Source: Clostridiales bacterium Firm_11 (GTDB taxonomy: Bacteria; Bacillota; Clostridia; Christensenellales; Aristaeellaceae). Taken from it: a DNA stretch of 64,000 nucleotides. Each line of letters begins with the position of its first letter. The stretch's first letter is position 1. The notes beneath the pieces were generated by a model. The model did not search any database. It was not told where the DNA came from and saw only the letters and a list, made by a program, of their open reading frames with translations. Position numbers and translations under genes: made by a program. Below, one piece after another: positions 27,408 through 36,039 of the stretch. The stretch spans positions 114,190 to 178,189 of the forward strand of contig LVAQ01000012.1 of NCBI GenBank assembly GCA_001604105.1, given 5' to 3'.

Positions 27408-27460
27408 GACGCACACCAAACCACGGGCGACGATGTGCCGTCCGTGGCGTGGTGTGCGCC
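27408..27460. other. Long hairpin in the intergenic region 27243-27691
   Basis: CGCACACCA...CCACGG pairs with CCGTGG...TGGTGTGCG. A second, shorter hairpin (CCCGCGCG/CGCGCGGG) lies at about 27628-27656, next to the GH31 stop. Neither has a clean T run on the minus strand; together they probably separate the GH31 message from the transporter operon. No gene is supported in 27243-27691. Confidence 0.5.
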
Positions 27461-27691
27461 TGCTTACGGTGGTGGTTGTTTGCTGAGAAGACGATGCGCG
27501 TACGCCTGAAAGTGAAACGCAGGTTTGGATTGGACGATGAAGCACGTGCGTACGCAGGCGGATTGTACTATCGGTTGGCATGCTTTTTTATGCGTTGGTG
27601 CGCATGCGTAGCCGCGAAGGTTTGCTGCCCGCGCGCGCCGTGAAGGACACGCGCGGGTTTCATGAATAGTTATGCTGATTTGTGTATAGGG

Positions 27692-29686
27692 TTACACTTT
27701 CACGGAAACATCCGCGCCTTCACGAATGAATACCGGGATGGTCGTCAGCGGGGCGTCTGCCTCGATGGTCTGCCCGCCGTCCCACACCTTGCCGGTGTGT
27801 GCATCCACCCAGCGGCTGCCATTGGGCAGGTAAACCGCGCGGCTGCGCATGCCCAGCGCCATGATGGGCGCCACCAGAAGGTCGGGGCCGAACATGTAGC
27901 TATCCTCGCTGGCTACGGCCTGCGCATCCTGCGGGAAATCATAGAACAGCGGGCGCATCACCGGCGCGCCGTGCTCATGGGTCTGGCGCATCACGCGCTC
28001 CAGATACGGCCGCATTTCTTCACGCAGGAAGAGGTAATGCTTTAAGATGCCATAGGCCTCCTCGCCATAGCTCCAAACCTCGTTGGGGCCGCCCGTATCG
28101 GCTTTGCTCTCAATCAGGCTCGGCTCGCCGTTTAGGCGATAGCCATGCAGGCGGAATACCGGGCAGAACGCGCCAAACTGGAACCAGCGGATCAGCAGCT
28201 CACGGTAATCGGGGTCATTCTGATCCCCGCCGTGGAAGCCGCCGATATCCGTCGTCCACCAGGGAATGCCCGCCATGGACATGGAAAGGCCGATGGCAAA
28301 CTGCTCGCGCAGGGTGCGGAAGGTGGTATCGATATCGCCCGACCACACCAGCGCGCCATAGCGCTGGCTGCCGGCCCACGCGCAGCGCAGCAGGTTGAGC
28401 GGGTTCTGCTGGCCTTCTGCCACCATGCCGTCATAAAAGTTCTTGGCATACATCGCGGGATACACGTTGCCGATTTGCAAATCACTGCCCAGGTGATAGC
28501 GGTAGTTGTCAAAATCGTACACGTGATATTCCGGCTCGGCTTCATCCAGCCAGAAAATGCGGATACCCTTATTATAGTAGTTTTTCTTGATGACGCTCCA
28601 CACATAGTCCCTTGCCTGCGGGTTGGTGGCGTCATAGGCGATGGTGTTGCCGCAGAAATCCATGCTGTAGGGCACGCCGCGTTCGGTGCGGATCAGGAAG
28701 CCCTTTTCCTTCATTTCAGCATAGTTTTCGCTTTTCACATCCACAAACGGCCAAACGGAGACCATCAGCTCGATGCCCATTTCCTTGAGCTCGCGCACCA
28801 TGGCTTCGGGATCGGGGAACTCCCGCTCATCAAAGCGCCAATCGCCCTGATACGGCCAATGGAAGAAATCCACCACAATCACGGAAATGGGAAGCCCGCG
28901 CCCCACATGCTCACGCGCTACGGCTAACAGCTCTTCCTGATTGCGGTAACGCAGCTTGCACTGCCAAAAACCCATCGCGTAATCCGGCATCATAGGGGAA
29001 TGGCCGGTTACATCGGCATAGGATTCCGCGATGCCCGCGGGGGTGTCATCGGCGCAGATCCAATAATCCAGCGCCTTGGTGCTGTGGGCGTGCCATTCGG
29101 TCAGGTTGCTGCCAAAGGTGACGCGGCCGATGGCGGGGTTGTTCCACAGGAAGCCATACCCTTTCGTGGAGATGGCAAACGGTACGCTGGCCTGGGAGTT
29201 GCGATGCGCCAGCTCCAGCACGCAGCCCTTCTTATCAAGGCATCCATCCTGATACTGACCCATGCCGAAGATTTTTTCGCCGTGGTTGGGTTCAAAGCGC
29301 ATGAAGAGTTCATAATCGCCGCCCTTGATGGGGCGCAGCTCGCGCCCGGGCACTTCCAGCGCGCTTACGGCGGTAAAGCCTTCGGCGCGTGTGCGCCACT
29401 GTTCTTCCAGCAGCAGATCACCCTTCTGGTTGCGAAACACCAGATACCCGCCCTTGCCGATGGTCACGGTGATGTTGCCGTTGCGCACGCTCGCGTTTTG
29501 GCCGTCGATGTGAATTTCCACATTGCCATCCTGCGGGTGCTCGGTCAAGGCCCAGTCTTCCTGCGGCATGTTTGCCTGCCGGGTTGCGCGTACGCGAAGC
29601 GCGTTTTTCCCCCAAGGCTCGATCCAAAGCTGTTCGGAAGCCTCCCGGCGCAGGAGCCGGTTACCCTCACGGGATAAAATTGCCAT
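27692..29686 (-). CDS. Glycoside hydrolase family 31 (alpha-xylosidase/alpha-glucosidase type)
   Basis: A 664-residue GH31 enzyme: N-terminal beta-sandwich (about 1-235), (beta/alpha)8 barrel (about 240-560), and C-terminal beta domains. The nucleophile is D381 in FWLDEAEPE, the form seen in alpha-xylosidases, and the acid/base is D451 in WSGDIDTTF. Other GH31 blocks are FGMGQYQDG, GFWQCKLRYRNQEE and GIPWWTTDIGGF. No signal peptide, so it acts on imported oligosaccharides. The start is ATG, with GGAGG upstream. It is first in the minus-strand group with the MalEFG-like transporter. Xylosidase versus glucosidase activity is not settled by sequence. Confidence 0.94.
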   Translation of the reverse strand: MAILSREGNRLLRREASEQLWIEPWGKNALRVRATRQANMPQEDWALTEHPQDGNVEIHIDGQNASVRNGNITVTIGKGGYLVFRNQKGDLLLEEQWRTRAEGFTAVSALEVPGRELRPIKGGDYELFMRFEPNHGEKIFGMGQYQDGCLDKKGCVLELAHRNSQASVPFAISTKGYGFLWNNPAIGRVTFGSNLTEWHAHSTKALDYWICADDTPAGIAESYADVTGHSPMMPDYAMGFWQCKLRYRNQEELLAVAREHVGRGLPISVIVVDFFHWPYQGDWRFDEREFPDPEAMVRELKEMGIELMVSVWPFVDVKSENYAEMKEKGFLIRTERGVPYSMDFCGNTIAYDATNPQARDYVWSVIKKNYYNKGIRIFWLDEAEPEYHVYDFDNYRYHLGSDLQIGNVYPAMYAKNFYDGMVAEGQQNPLNLLRCAWAGSQRYGALVWSGDIDTTFRTLREQFAIGLSMSMAGIPWWTTDIGGFHGGDQNDPDYRELLIRWFQFGAFCPVFRLHGYRLNGEPSLIESKADTGGPNEVWSYGEEAYGILKHYLFLREEMRPYLERVMRQTHEHGAPVMRPLFYDFPQDAQAVASEDSYMFGPDLLVAPIMALGMRSRAVYLPNGSRWVDAHTGKVWDGGQTIEADAPLTTIPVFIREGADVSVKV

Positions 29687-29828
29687 GGTTGTTCCTCCCT
29701 CTGGTTGATTTTGTCTATTGCCATCCGTCGGCCTTGCCGTGCGGATGAATCATAAAAGAATGTAGCGCCGCGCTGTGCCGCGCATACGCGCAGGGCGGCT
29801 TTTGGGCGTGTATGTATCTGTTGGTTTC

Positions 29829-29856
29829 AGTATAGACGAAGCGGCCATCTTGTAAA
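29829..29856 (-). promoter_or_regulatory. Putative promoter of the GH31 gene
   Basis: On the minus strand TTTACA, 16 bp, TATACT, about 140 bp upstream of the start. Confidence 0.55.
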
Positions 29857-30034
29857 GTCAAATGGTTGACGTTTTTATTGGATTCTCTCCACCCGGGCAA
29901 AGCGTGGGGCTGTGCACAGGGGCGCAAAGCCTATGCACAGGCCGGATTCACGCTTTGCGAATTCCCCCAAAACCATACAGCTTCACGCTGGCGGGGAAGA
30001 GGCAGGCAAGCCTGGCGCAGGCCATGCCCGATTG

Positions 30035-30050
30035 ATTTGTTACAACAAAT
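30035..30050. promoter_or_regulatory. 16-bp inverted repeat, possible operator
   Basis: ATTTGTT-AC-AACAAAT is an inverted repeat with perfect 7-bp arms, about 85 bp upstream of the CotH-family gene. It could be a regulator site. No regulator is assigned. Confidence 0.35.
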
Positions 30051-30132
30051 TAGTTTTCATGATGTTGTTTGTACACGGTCAGTTCATCATCGCCTCCTAT
30101 ACTGGCACCATTCCAACAGGCAGGCGGTGTTC

Positions 30133-32502
30133 ATGGTGCGTTGGTTTCTTTTCTGCTTTCTGATCGGGTTTAGTGTTATTCTGTGTGGACCGGCAAGCGC
30201 GGAGGCGTTCAGCCTTACCGCAAGTGCCACTTTGAATGGGCAGACCACCCTATCAACAACCGAGGTAAACGGGGAAAAATATCTATTCTTGCCCTCCTGC
30301 GTAACACCGGACGCGGTGCAGCTTTACACCGATGTTCAGGGAACCTTGCGCATAACGGGTGAAGCGGGGCGAAGCGCGGCCTTTGTTTCCGGTGAGTCGG
30401 TAGATATTGCCGCTTTATTTGCAAAAGCGCCGGAGGATGGGCGTTATCCGGTGACCATCTCCGCGGAAAGCGGCGCAAACTGTACACTGACCATGATGTT
30501 CTCCGAGGGGATCGCGTCCGTTTACCTGATCAGCAATGATCCGCAAAACACCGGCCGCGCGTACATCGATGGCAGCTGGAGGCACGAAACCACTGCGAAT
30601 GGCCGCTTTGTGATGCTGCGTGCCGATGGTGGCGTACTCTATAACGGCGGGCTGAATAAAATCCGTGGGCGCGGCAACACGACATGGGGCAATTATCCGC
30701 TTACGGCTACCACCTATACCACCGTCGATAAAAAGCCTTATCAGGTCAAGCTATCTCAAAAGGCGGATCTCATGGACACGGGCGACCCCGCGGAGGCCAG
30801 CAAAACCTGGGTGTTGCTGGCCGAGTATTATGATGGGACACTATTGCGTAACCACTTCTCCTTTGCGCTGGCGCGCGAGCTGGGGCAGAGCGATGCACCC
30901 AACAGCCAGCTGGTGGATCTGTATTATGATGGGGAGTATCGCGGGCTGTATCTGCTGGCCGAAAAGGTGGAAGTTGGCCAAGGGCGGGTGGATATTACCG
31001 ATTATGATGATATTCTGAAAGCCATCAATCAATACATTGGGGTTGATGTGAAGGAGCAGCCACAGGAAAAGGGCGTAAACCTTTATGGTATGGAAATCGC
31101 GGGCACAGCAAACGTGGAGGATGCGGGCGAAACCAACCTGGGCGGCTATCTGGTGGAGCTGGACAACGCCTATTTTGCGCAGGAGCGCGCCTGGTTTACC
31201 TTGCGGTGCGGTGCGGCTTACACCGTGCGCAATCCACAATACGCGTCGCTGGCCATGGTGAGCGCCATCAGCGAGCTGTTTGAGGAAATCGACGGAGCGC
31301 TGCAAAACTACGGCTTGAATCCGGATACGGGGCTCAGCTGGGAATCCTACCTGGACGCAGATACTGTGCTGCCCTATCTGTGGACCAATCTGCTTGCTCA
31401 AAACCCGGATACGTGGCTAACCTCATCCACCTATTTCGTGTTGCCGGAGGGCGGCGGCAAGCTGCGCATGTCGCAGGTGTGGGATTTTGATGTCGCTTAT
31501 ACCTCGCGAGGCAACGGCGAGAGCGTGACCGATCTATTCTCGCGAAAGGGAAGCGCGAGTAATTGGGCGCTTGATTTGCTGTGTATCCCTACGTTTCAGA
31601 CCATGGCCAAGAACTTTTTTACTGAAAGCGTGTTACCGGCGGTGGATATTCTGCTGGGCGATACGGATGCGAAGGGAATACACCTGCACTCGCTTGCCTG
31701 GTACTGGCAAACGACGGCGGCGTCTCGCCGTATGAACGATGTGCTGTGGGATCCCGCGGCGTTTTTACACCGTGAGGTGTCTGCCAGCTATGACGAAAAC
31801 TATGCGTCGCTGCGTGTATTTATCGCGCAACGGAGGGACTATCTGGCAAGCGAGGTGGAAAGCTGGCCGGAGAGCGAACCGCAGGATGTGATTCAACTGA
31901 CCTTGGAAGCGCCCTATGCCAATGTGGAATACCGTATTGCCGTTACGGTAGATGATCTGCACGAGAACGTCAGGCAGCCCGCTGTGACGCTGACGTTGGA
32001 AACGGAGGCTACCCAAGAGGCTTATGCCACATGGCGTGCGGATATCCGGATCACGCCCAAACCGGGGGTTCCTTTTGCTGAGGATATGCGCGTGCTGGTT
32101 AATGGCGTTGCCGTAAATGTTACCACAAATGAAGAAGACGAAGTCACAGCCAGTGTATGGTTTGAGGATCCTTCCTACCGGCCTGCCGTATTTGAGGATA
32201 CCGATTATGGACTGGTATTTGATGCGGATTATTACCGTGCGCATTACCCTGAGGTGGTAGCGCAGGCAGGCGAAGATGCACAGGCGCTGCTTTCCTGGTA
32301 TGTAGAAAACGGCATTGGCCAGGGGCAACAAGCCAACGCGTTTTTCAACCCCGCAGAAGCGCTGGCGGGTGTGCCGGATATCGGAGCGCTATATGGAGAT
32401 AACGCCGAGGGTATGATATGGTATTTTCTGGAATCTGGTTATGAAGATTTGATGAGCACACTGGATTGCCTGTTTTGGCCGGACGTGCGCGCGGTGCAGT
32501 AA
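30133..32502 (+). CDS. Secreted CotH-family kinase-like protein
   Basis: A 789-residue exported protein. The signal peptide MVRWFLFCFLIGFSVILCG...ASA is followed by a beta-rich region (about 25-150). Next comes the CotH domain (about 170-560), with the family blocks RGRGNTTW, KTWVLLAEYYDGTLLRN, VDLYYDGEYRGLYLLAEKVE and the later VWDFDVAY. CotH proteins are atypical protein kinases first known from spore coats and also found on cell surfaces. The C-terminal 90 residues (FDADYYRAHYPEV..., ending in WYFLESGYEDL) match a small repeat found on clostridial surface proteins. The frame is open back to 29866, but the start at 30133 begins the signal peptide. It is monocistronic. The substrate is unknown. 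Confidence 0.85.
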   Translation: MVRWFLFCFLIGFSVILCGPASAEAFSLTASATLNGQTTLSTTEVNGEKYLFLPSCVTPDAVQLYTDVQGTLRITGEAGRSAAFVSGESVDIAALFAKAPEDGRYPVTISAESGANCTLTMMFSEGIASVYLISNDPQNTGRAYIDGSWRHETTANGRFVMLRADGGVLYNGGLNKIRGRGNTTWGNYPLTATTYTTVDKKPYQVKLSQKADLMDTGDPAEASKTWVLLAEYYDGTLLRNHFSFALARELGQSDAPNSQLVDLYYDGEYRGLYLLAEKVEVGQGRVDITDYDDILKAINQYIGVDVKEQPQEKGVNLYGMEIAGTANVEDAGETNLGGYLVELDNAYFAQERAWFTLRCGAAYTVRNPQYASLAMVSAISELFEEIDGALQNYGLNPDTGLSWESYLDADTVLPYLWTNLLAQNPDTWLTSSTYFVLPEGGGKLRMSQVWDFDVAYTSRGNGESVTDLFSRKGSASNWALDLLCIPTFQTMAKNFFTESVLPAVDILLGDTDAKGIHLHSLAWYWQTTAASRRMNDVLWDPAAFLHREVSASYDENYASLRVFIAQRRDYLASEVESWPESEPQDVIQLTLEAPYANVEYRIAVTVDDLHENVRQPAVTLTLETEATQEAYATWRADIRITPKPGVPFAEDMRVLVNGVAVNVTTNEEDEVTASVWFEDPSYRPAVFEDTDYGLVFDADYYRAHYPEVVAQAGEDAQALLSWYVENGIGQGQQANAFFNPAEALAGVPDIGALYGDNAEGMIWYFLESGYEDLMSTLDCLFWPDVRAVQ

Positions 32503-33257
32503 CCAGAGCAGGCAAGGGCATGGCGCGGCGCTTATTTGCTGCGTGGGAAGGTGGACGGCGTATCCGTTGAGGGCGGCGACATTGTAGGAGGAGAGCAAAC
32601 AAGGGCGGAGGAGACAGTTTGAATGCCTTTTTTGGATGCCGCGCAGAAGCTTTGGTGCAGCCAAGGCACCTGCTCGGTATTCTGCTACAACCATCATGCT
32701 ATGACGGTTGCGACATTTGCCTTGTACCGAAACACACCGGCTTTTGTGGAATGATGGCGGTGTGTTGCGCAGGTGCAGCGGCATGCGGTTCTAATTTTTT
32801 AGAAAAACTACAGAGTGCCATAATATGGAAGACAAATAATACCATTTTCTCTCCAAAAGAGATCGTTCGCAAACCCTTGCGTCACAACAGGTTCCATTAT
32901 CGCCGGATTTCAGCATAGACTATGCGGAACATTAAAGTACCGTTAAGTACATCTGGGAATTTGAATCAACGCTTACAAAATTGCCTGCTTTGGCGAAAAA
33001 CTCCACAAATGCGACCGCTTTATTCATCAGCGAAATGTACAAGAAGTTTGCGCGTGTTTAGGAATGTTTCTGGAGAATATCTCCACAAAATGAAAAATTA
33101 TGTGAGAAGGATACGAAAATATGATTGTAGTTTGTGAAATGTGTTATATTGTAACGTAGAGTTGATTCAGGCATACTTGCATTACAGCACAGAGGTACGC
33201 AACAGGCAGACGTAGTGCGCGGTGTGCCCCCAAACACGAAGGAGGCGTATTGACAGC
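32503..33257. other. AT-rich intergenic region before the sugar operon
   Basis: About 750 bases without a supported gene. A hairpin AACACACCG/CGGTGTGTT lies at about 32729-32768. From about 32800 to 33170 the DNA is visibly AT-richer than its surroundings and probably holds the promoter of the rpiR operon. A TATATT at 33145-33150 is a candidate -10, but no good -35 was found. Confidence 0.45.
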
Positions 33258-34151
33258 ATGGGAAGCCCAGAAAAGGTCAACCGGATTTTGCCCATGGCGC
33301 GGTTTCTGTTGCCATCCATAACCCCGGCGGAACGCCGAGCCTGTGCCTATCTGGTGGAAAACCCTGTGAAGGTGGCACGCATGACGCTGGTGGAGTTCGC
33401 CAAGGCATCTGGCAGCAGCCAGCCTTCCATCATCCGGCTGTGCAAGCGCATTGGCGTGAGCGGCTACGCGGAACTGAAAGCAACACTGGGTGTACAACTG
33501 GCGGAGGACGGCCGCATCGGTATCGATTTTGATTACGAAAAGGCGACGGCGTTCAGCACGGACATTGTAAACACAGTCGATCTGGTGTTGCAGGGCAGCA
33601 TACGCATCCTGCATGACATGCTTGCGCAGGCCAAGAACGATTATGACCTTGCCGTGGAGGTGCTGCTGAAGGCTAAGCGCATCCAGTTTGTTGCCATCGG
33701 CGATGGATTACTGCCCTGTAAGTTTGCCTGCTTCAAGTTCTTACGGTTGGGTTACGACTGCATGGCTGAAAGCGACCCAGACCTGATGATTATTGGCACC
33801 TGCAACTTGAAGCGCGGCGATGTGGTGGTTGCCATTTCCCACTCCGGCAACAGCAGGCTTGTCAATGATGCGCTTCGCTTCGCCCACGAGAACGGCGCGA
33901 CGACCATTTGCATCACGGGTCGGGAACACTCGCCCATGATTGCCTTCAGCGATGTGACCCTGCTCACCGGCACGGCGGATACGACCATCAGCCTGGATGT
34001 TGTGGCGCGCCGCATTGCTGAGCAGGCCATTCTGGAAGCACTGTACTACTGTGTGGAAAAATGCCTCGAGCCAAATTCCCTTACGCGCTTACGTTTCGTA
34101 TCCAGCGCGCTGAAGGTGAATAAGGTGAATGATAATACAAAGGAAGAGTAA
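33258..34151 (+). CDS. MurR/RpiR-family transcriptional regulator
   Basis: A 297-residue regulator: N-terminal helix-turn-helix (about 1-80; TPAERRACAYLVENP and FAKASGSSQPSIIRLCKRIGVSGYAELK), then a SIS sugar-phosphate-binding domain (about 120-250; VAIGDGLLPC, VVVAISHSGNSRLV). RpiR proteins sense a phosphorylated sugar intermediate and control adjacent catabolic genes. The start is ATG 33258 after AAGGAGG; upstream in-frame GTG (33222) lacks a site. It is first in the operon, 3 bp before the transketolase subunit gene, so the product of this pathway is its likely effector. Confidence 0.92.
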   Translation: MGSPEKVNRILPMARFLLPSITPAERRACAYLVENPVKVARMTLVEFAKASGSSQPSIIRLCKRIGVSGYAELKATLGVQLAEDGRIGIDFDYEKATAFSTDIVNTVDLVLQGSIRILHDMLAQAKNDYDLAVEVLLKAKRIQFVAIGDGLLPCKFACFKFLRLGYDCMAESDPDLMIIGTCNLKRGDVVVAISHSGNSRLVNDALRFAHENGATTICITGREHSPMIAFSDVTLLTGTADTTISLDVVARRIAEQAILEALYYCVEKCLEPNSLTRLRFVSSALKVNKVNDNTKEE

Positions 34152-34154
34152 AGC

Positions 34155-35099
34155 ATGATCAGGTCATTTCGAGATGCGTTGCGTGATTCCCTCATGGCGC
34201 TGGTGGAGACGAACAAGGATTTTGTGGTCTTGAATGCAGATTCCGCGCGCGTATTGAATCTGGATATCTTCAAGGCCACCTACCCCGATCGCATTTTCTG
34301 TTACGGCATCAGCGAAGCGGATATGCTCAGCGCCGCTGCCGGACTCAGCACCACGGGCATCGTACCCATCGTGGTAGGGTTTTCGATGTTTGTGACCGAG
34401 AAGCCCTTTGAGCAGATACGTCAATCCATCTGTTACCCGAATTTGAACGTCAAGATCATTGCCACGCACGCAGGGCTTTGCGTGGGGCAGGATGGCGCCA
34501 CCCACCAGACGCTGGAGGATTTAACCGTGATGCGCTCCCTGCCCAACATGAAGGTGTTTGTGGCGGCCGACGCGGCGCAGACCACTGCCGCCATACAGGC
34601 GATGATGGCATATAAAGGGCCTTGTTATCTGCGCCTAGGTCGTGATACTGCGCAGGATCTGTATGAAAGCCAGCCGGAATTTCGCATTGGCGGCAGTGAT
34701 CTGCTTCGCGATGGGGGGGATGTTACCCTCGCGGCGTGCGGCCTGATGGTGGATCAATCCCTGCAAGCGGCGGAATTGCTTGCAGCCGAAGGCATACAGG
34801 CAACCGTGCTCAACCTGTACAGCGTAAAGCCGCTTGATGAGCAGATGCTGCTGGCGCAGGCGCAGAAAACCGGCGCGCTTGTAACGGTGGAAGATCATAC
34901 CGTGCTGGGCGGCCTTGGCGGCGCTGTGGCCGAAACACTTGCACGATACCTGCCTACACCGATCGAGTTTGTAGGCACGCAGGATACCTTCGGGGAATCC
35001 GGTACCCAGGATGAACTTTTCCAGAAATACGGGCTTACGGCGATCCATATCGCCAATGCGGCTCGTCGGGCGGTGGCCCGCAAGGCAACCCGTACCTGA
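34155..35099 (+). CDS. Transketolase C-terminal subunit (split transketolase)
   Basis: A 314-residue protein covering the pyrimidine-binding and C-terminal domains of transketolase. Landmarks are the N-terminal ADSARVLNLDIFKATYPDRIFCYGISEADM, with the catalytic glutamate in the ISEADM segment, THAGLCVGQDGATHQTLED, and the C-terminal VTVEDHTVLGGLGGAVAE. It must combine with the N-terminal subunit encoded next to form the thiamine diphosphate active site. The order here is C-terminal subunit first, then N-terminal, the reverse of the single-chain protein. A dedicated copy inside a sugar operon suggests a specific ketose phosphate donor. Confidence 0.93.
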   Translation: MIRSFRDALRDSLMALVETNKDFVVLNADSARVLNLDIFKATYPDRIFCYGISEADMLSAAAGLSTTGIVPIVVGFSMFVTEKPFEQIRQSICYPNLNVKIIATHAGLCVGQDGATHQTLEDLTVMRSLPNMKVFVAADAAQTTAAIQAMMAYKGPCYLRLGRDTAQDLYESQPEFRIGGSDLLRDGGDVTLAACGLMVDQSLQAAELLAAEGIQATVLNLYSVKPLDEQMLLAQAQKTGALVTVEDHTVLGGLGGAVAETLARYLPTPIEFVGTQDTFGESGTQDELFQKYGLTAIHIANAARRAVARKATRT

Positions 35100-35154
35100 G
35101 CAGTGCCTGGTTGCCAGAACACACACGATATCATGCAGATTGAGGGTCGCACAT

Positions 35155-35976
35155 ATGCAAAGAGAGTATGACAAATACCGGAAAATTGCGCGGGAACTGC
35201 GCGTCAGCGTACTGGATATGGTCTATAAAGCCCGTTCCGGTCATCTGGGAGGCGCATTCTCCATCATTGAAGTGCTTACGGCGCTCTACTTTCACGAGAT
35301 GCGCGTAAACCCCAAGGAGCCCCATGACCCGGAGCGCGATCGCTTTGTGCTTTCCAAAGGGCATACCGCGCCCGCGCTGTACGTAACGCTGGCCTATGCG
35401 GGCTTTTTCCCCAAAGAACGGCTATTTGACTCATTCCGCTCGGTTGATTCCATCTTGCAGGGACATCCCGACATGAAAAAAACGCCCGGCATTGATATGA
35501 CCAGCGGCTCACTGGGTATTGGCTTGTCCAACGCGGCTGGGATGGCGCTATCCGGGAAAATCCGAGGTAAGGATTATACGGTGTACTGCATGGTGGGCGA
35601 TGGCGAGTTGGATGAGGGGCAGATTTGGGAAGCCGCCGCCACCGCAGTATGCCAGGGGCTTGATAACCTGATTGTGTTTGTGGATTTGAATGGCCTGCAA
35701 AATGACGATCTCACCTGCAATGTGAAGAATCTGGGCGATATCCCCGCTAAGTGGCGCGCGTTTGGCTGGGATGTGACTGAGGTAGATGGCCATTGCTTTG
35801 AAACCCTCATCCCCGCCATCGATTTGGCGAAGCGGCATAAAGGCAGCCCGTCTGTGATCATCTGTAACACGGTGAAGGGTAAAGGCGTTTCCTTTATGGA
35901 GAATGAAGTCGTGTGGCACGGAAAAACCCCTAACGAGGAGGAATACAAGGCTGCCCGCGAAGAACTGCTGCGCTGA
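35155..35976 (+). CDS. Transketolase N-terminal subunit (split transketolase)
   Basis: A 273-residue thiamine diphosphate-binding half of transketolase. The cofactor motif is GDGELDEGQIWEAA...LIVFVDLNGLQND, and the conserved phosphate- and cofactor-binding histidines are in SGHLGGAFS and SKGHTAPALY. The frame is open from 35011, but the ATG at 35155 (MQREYDKYRKIARELR) has a GAGGG site and avoids overlap with the previous gene. Together with the upstream subunit it transfers two-carbon ketol units. In published D-apiose catabolism a two-subunit transketolase of this type acts on apulose 4-phosphate, which is one reading of this operon. Confidence 0.93.
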   Translation: MQREYDKYRKIARELRVSVLDMVYKARSGHLGGAFSIIEVLTALYFHEMRVNPKEPHDPERDRFVLSKGHTAPALYVTLAYAGFFPKERLFDSFRSVDSILQGHPDMKKTPGIDMTSGSLGIGLSNAAGMALSGKIRGKDYTVYCMVGDGELDEGQIWEAAATAVCQGLDNLIVFVDLNGLQNDDLTCNVKNLGDIPAKWRAFGWDVTEVDGHCFETLIPAIDLAKRHKGSPSVIICNTVKGKGVSFMENEVVWHGKTPNEEEYKAAREELLR

Positions 35977-36039
35977 GCGCACGCGTTACCCTTGCCGCCA
36001 TTTTGGAGCGGTTAACGCAAACCACGTTGGAGGGATACC

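Noticed and set aside
32619..32918. 99-codon plus-strand frame after the CotH gene
   Set aside because: A GGAGGAG site is present, but the protein is cysteine-rich without any recognisable pattern and has no conserved neighbours. Kept out pending comparison with relatives.
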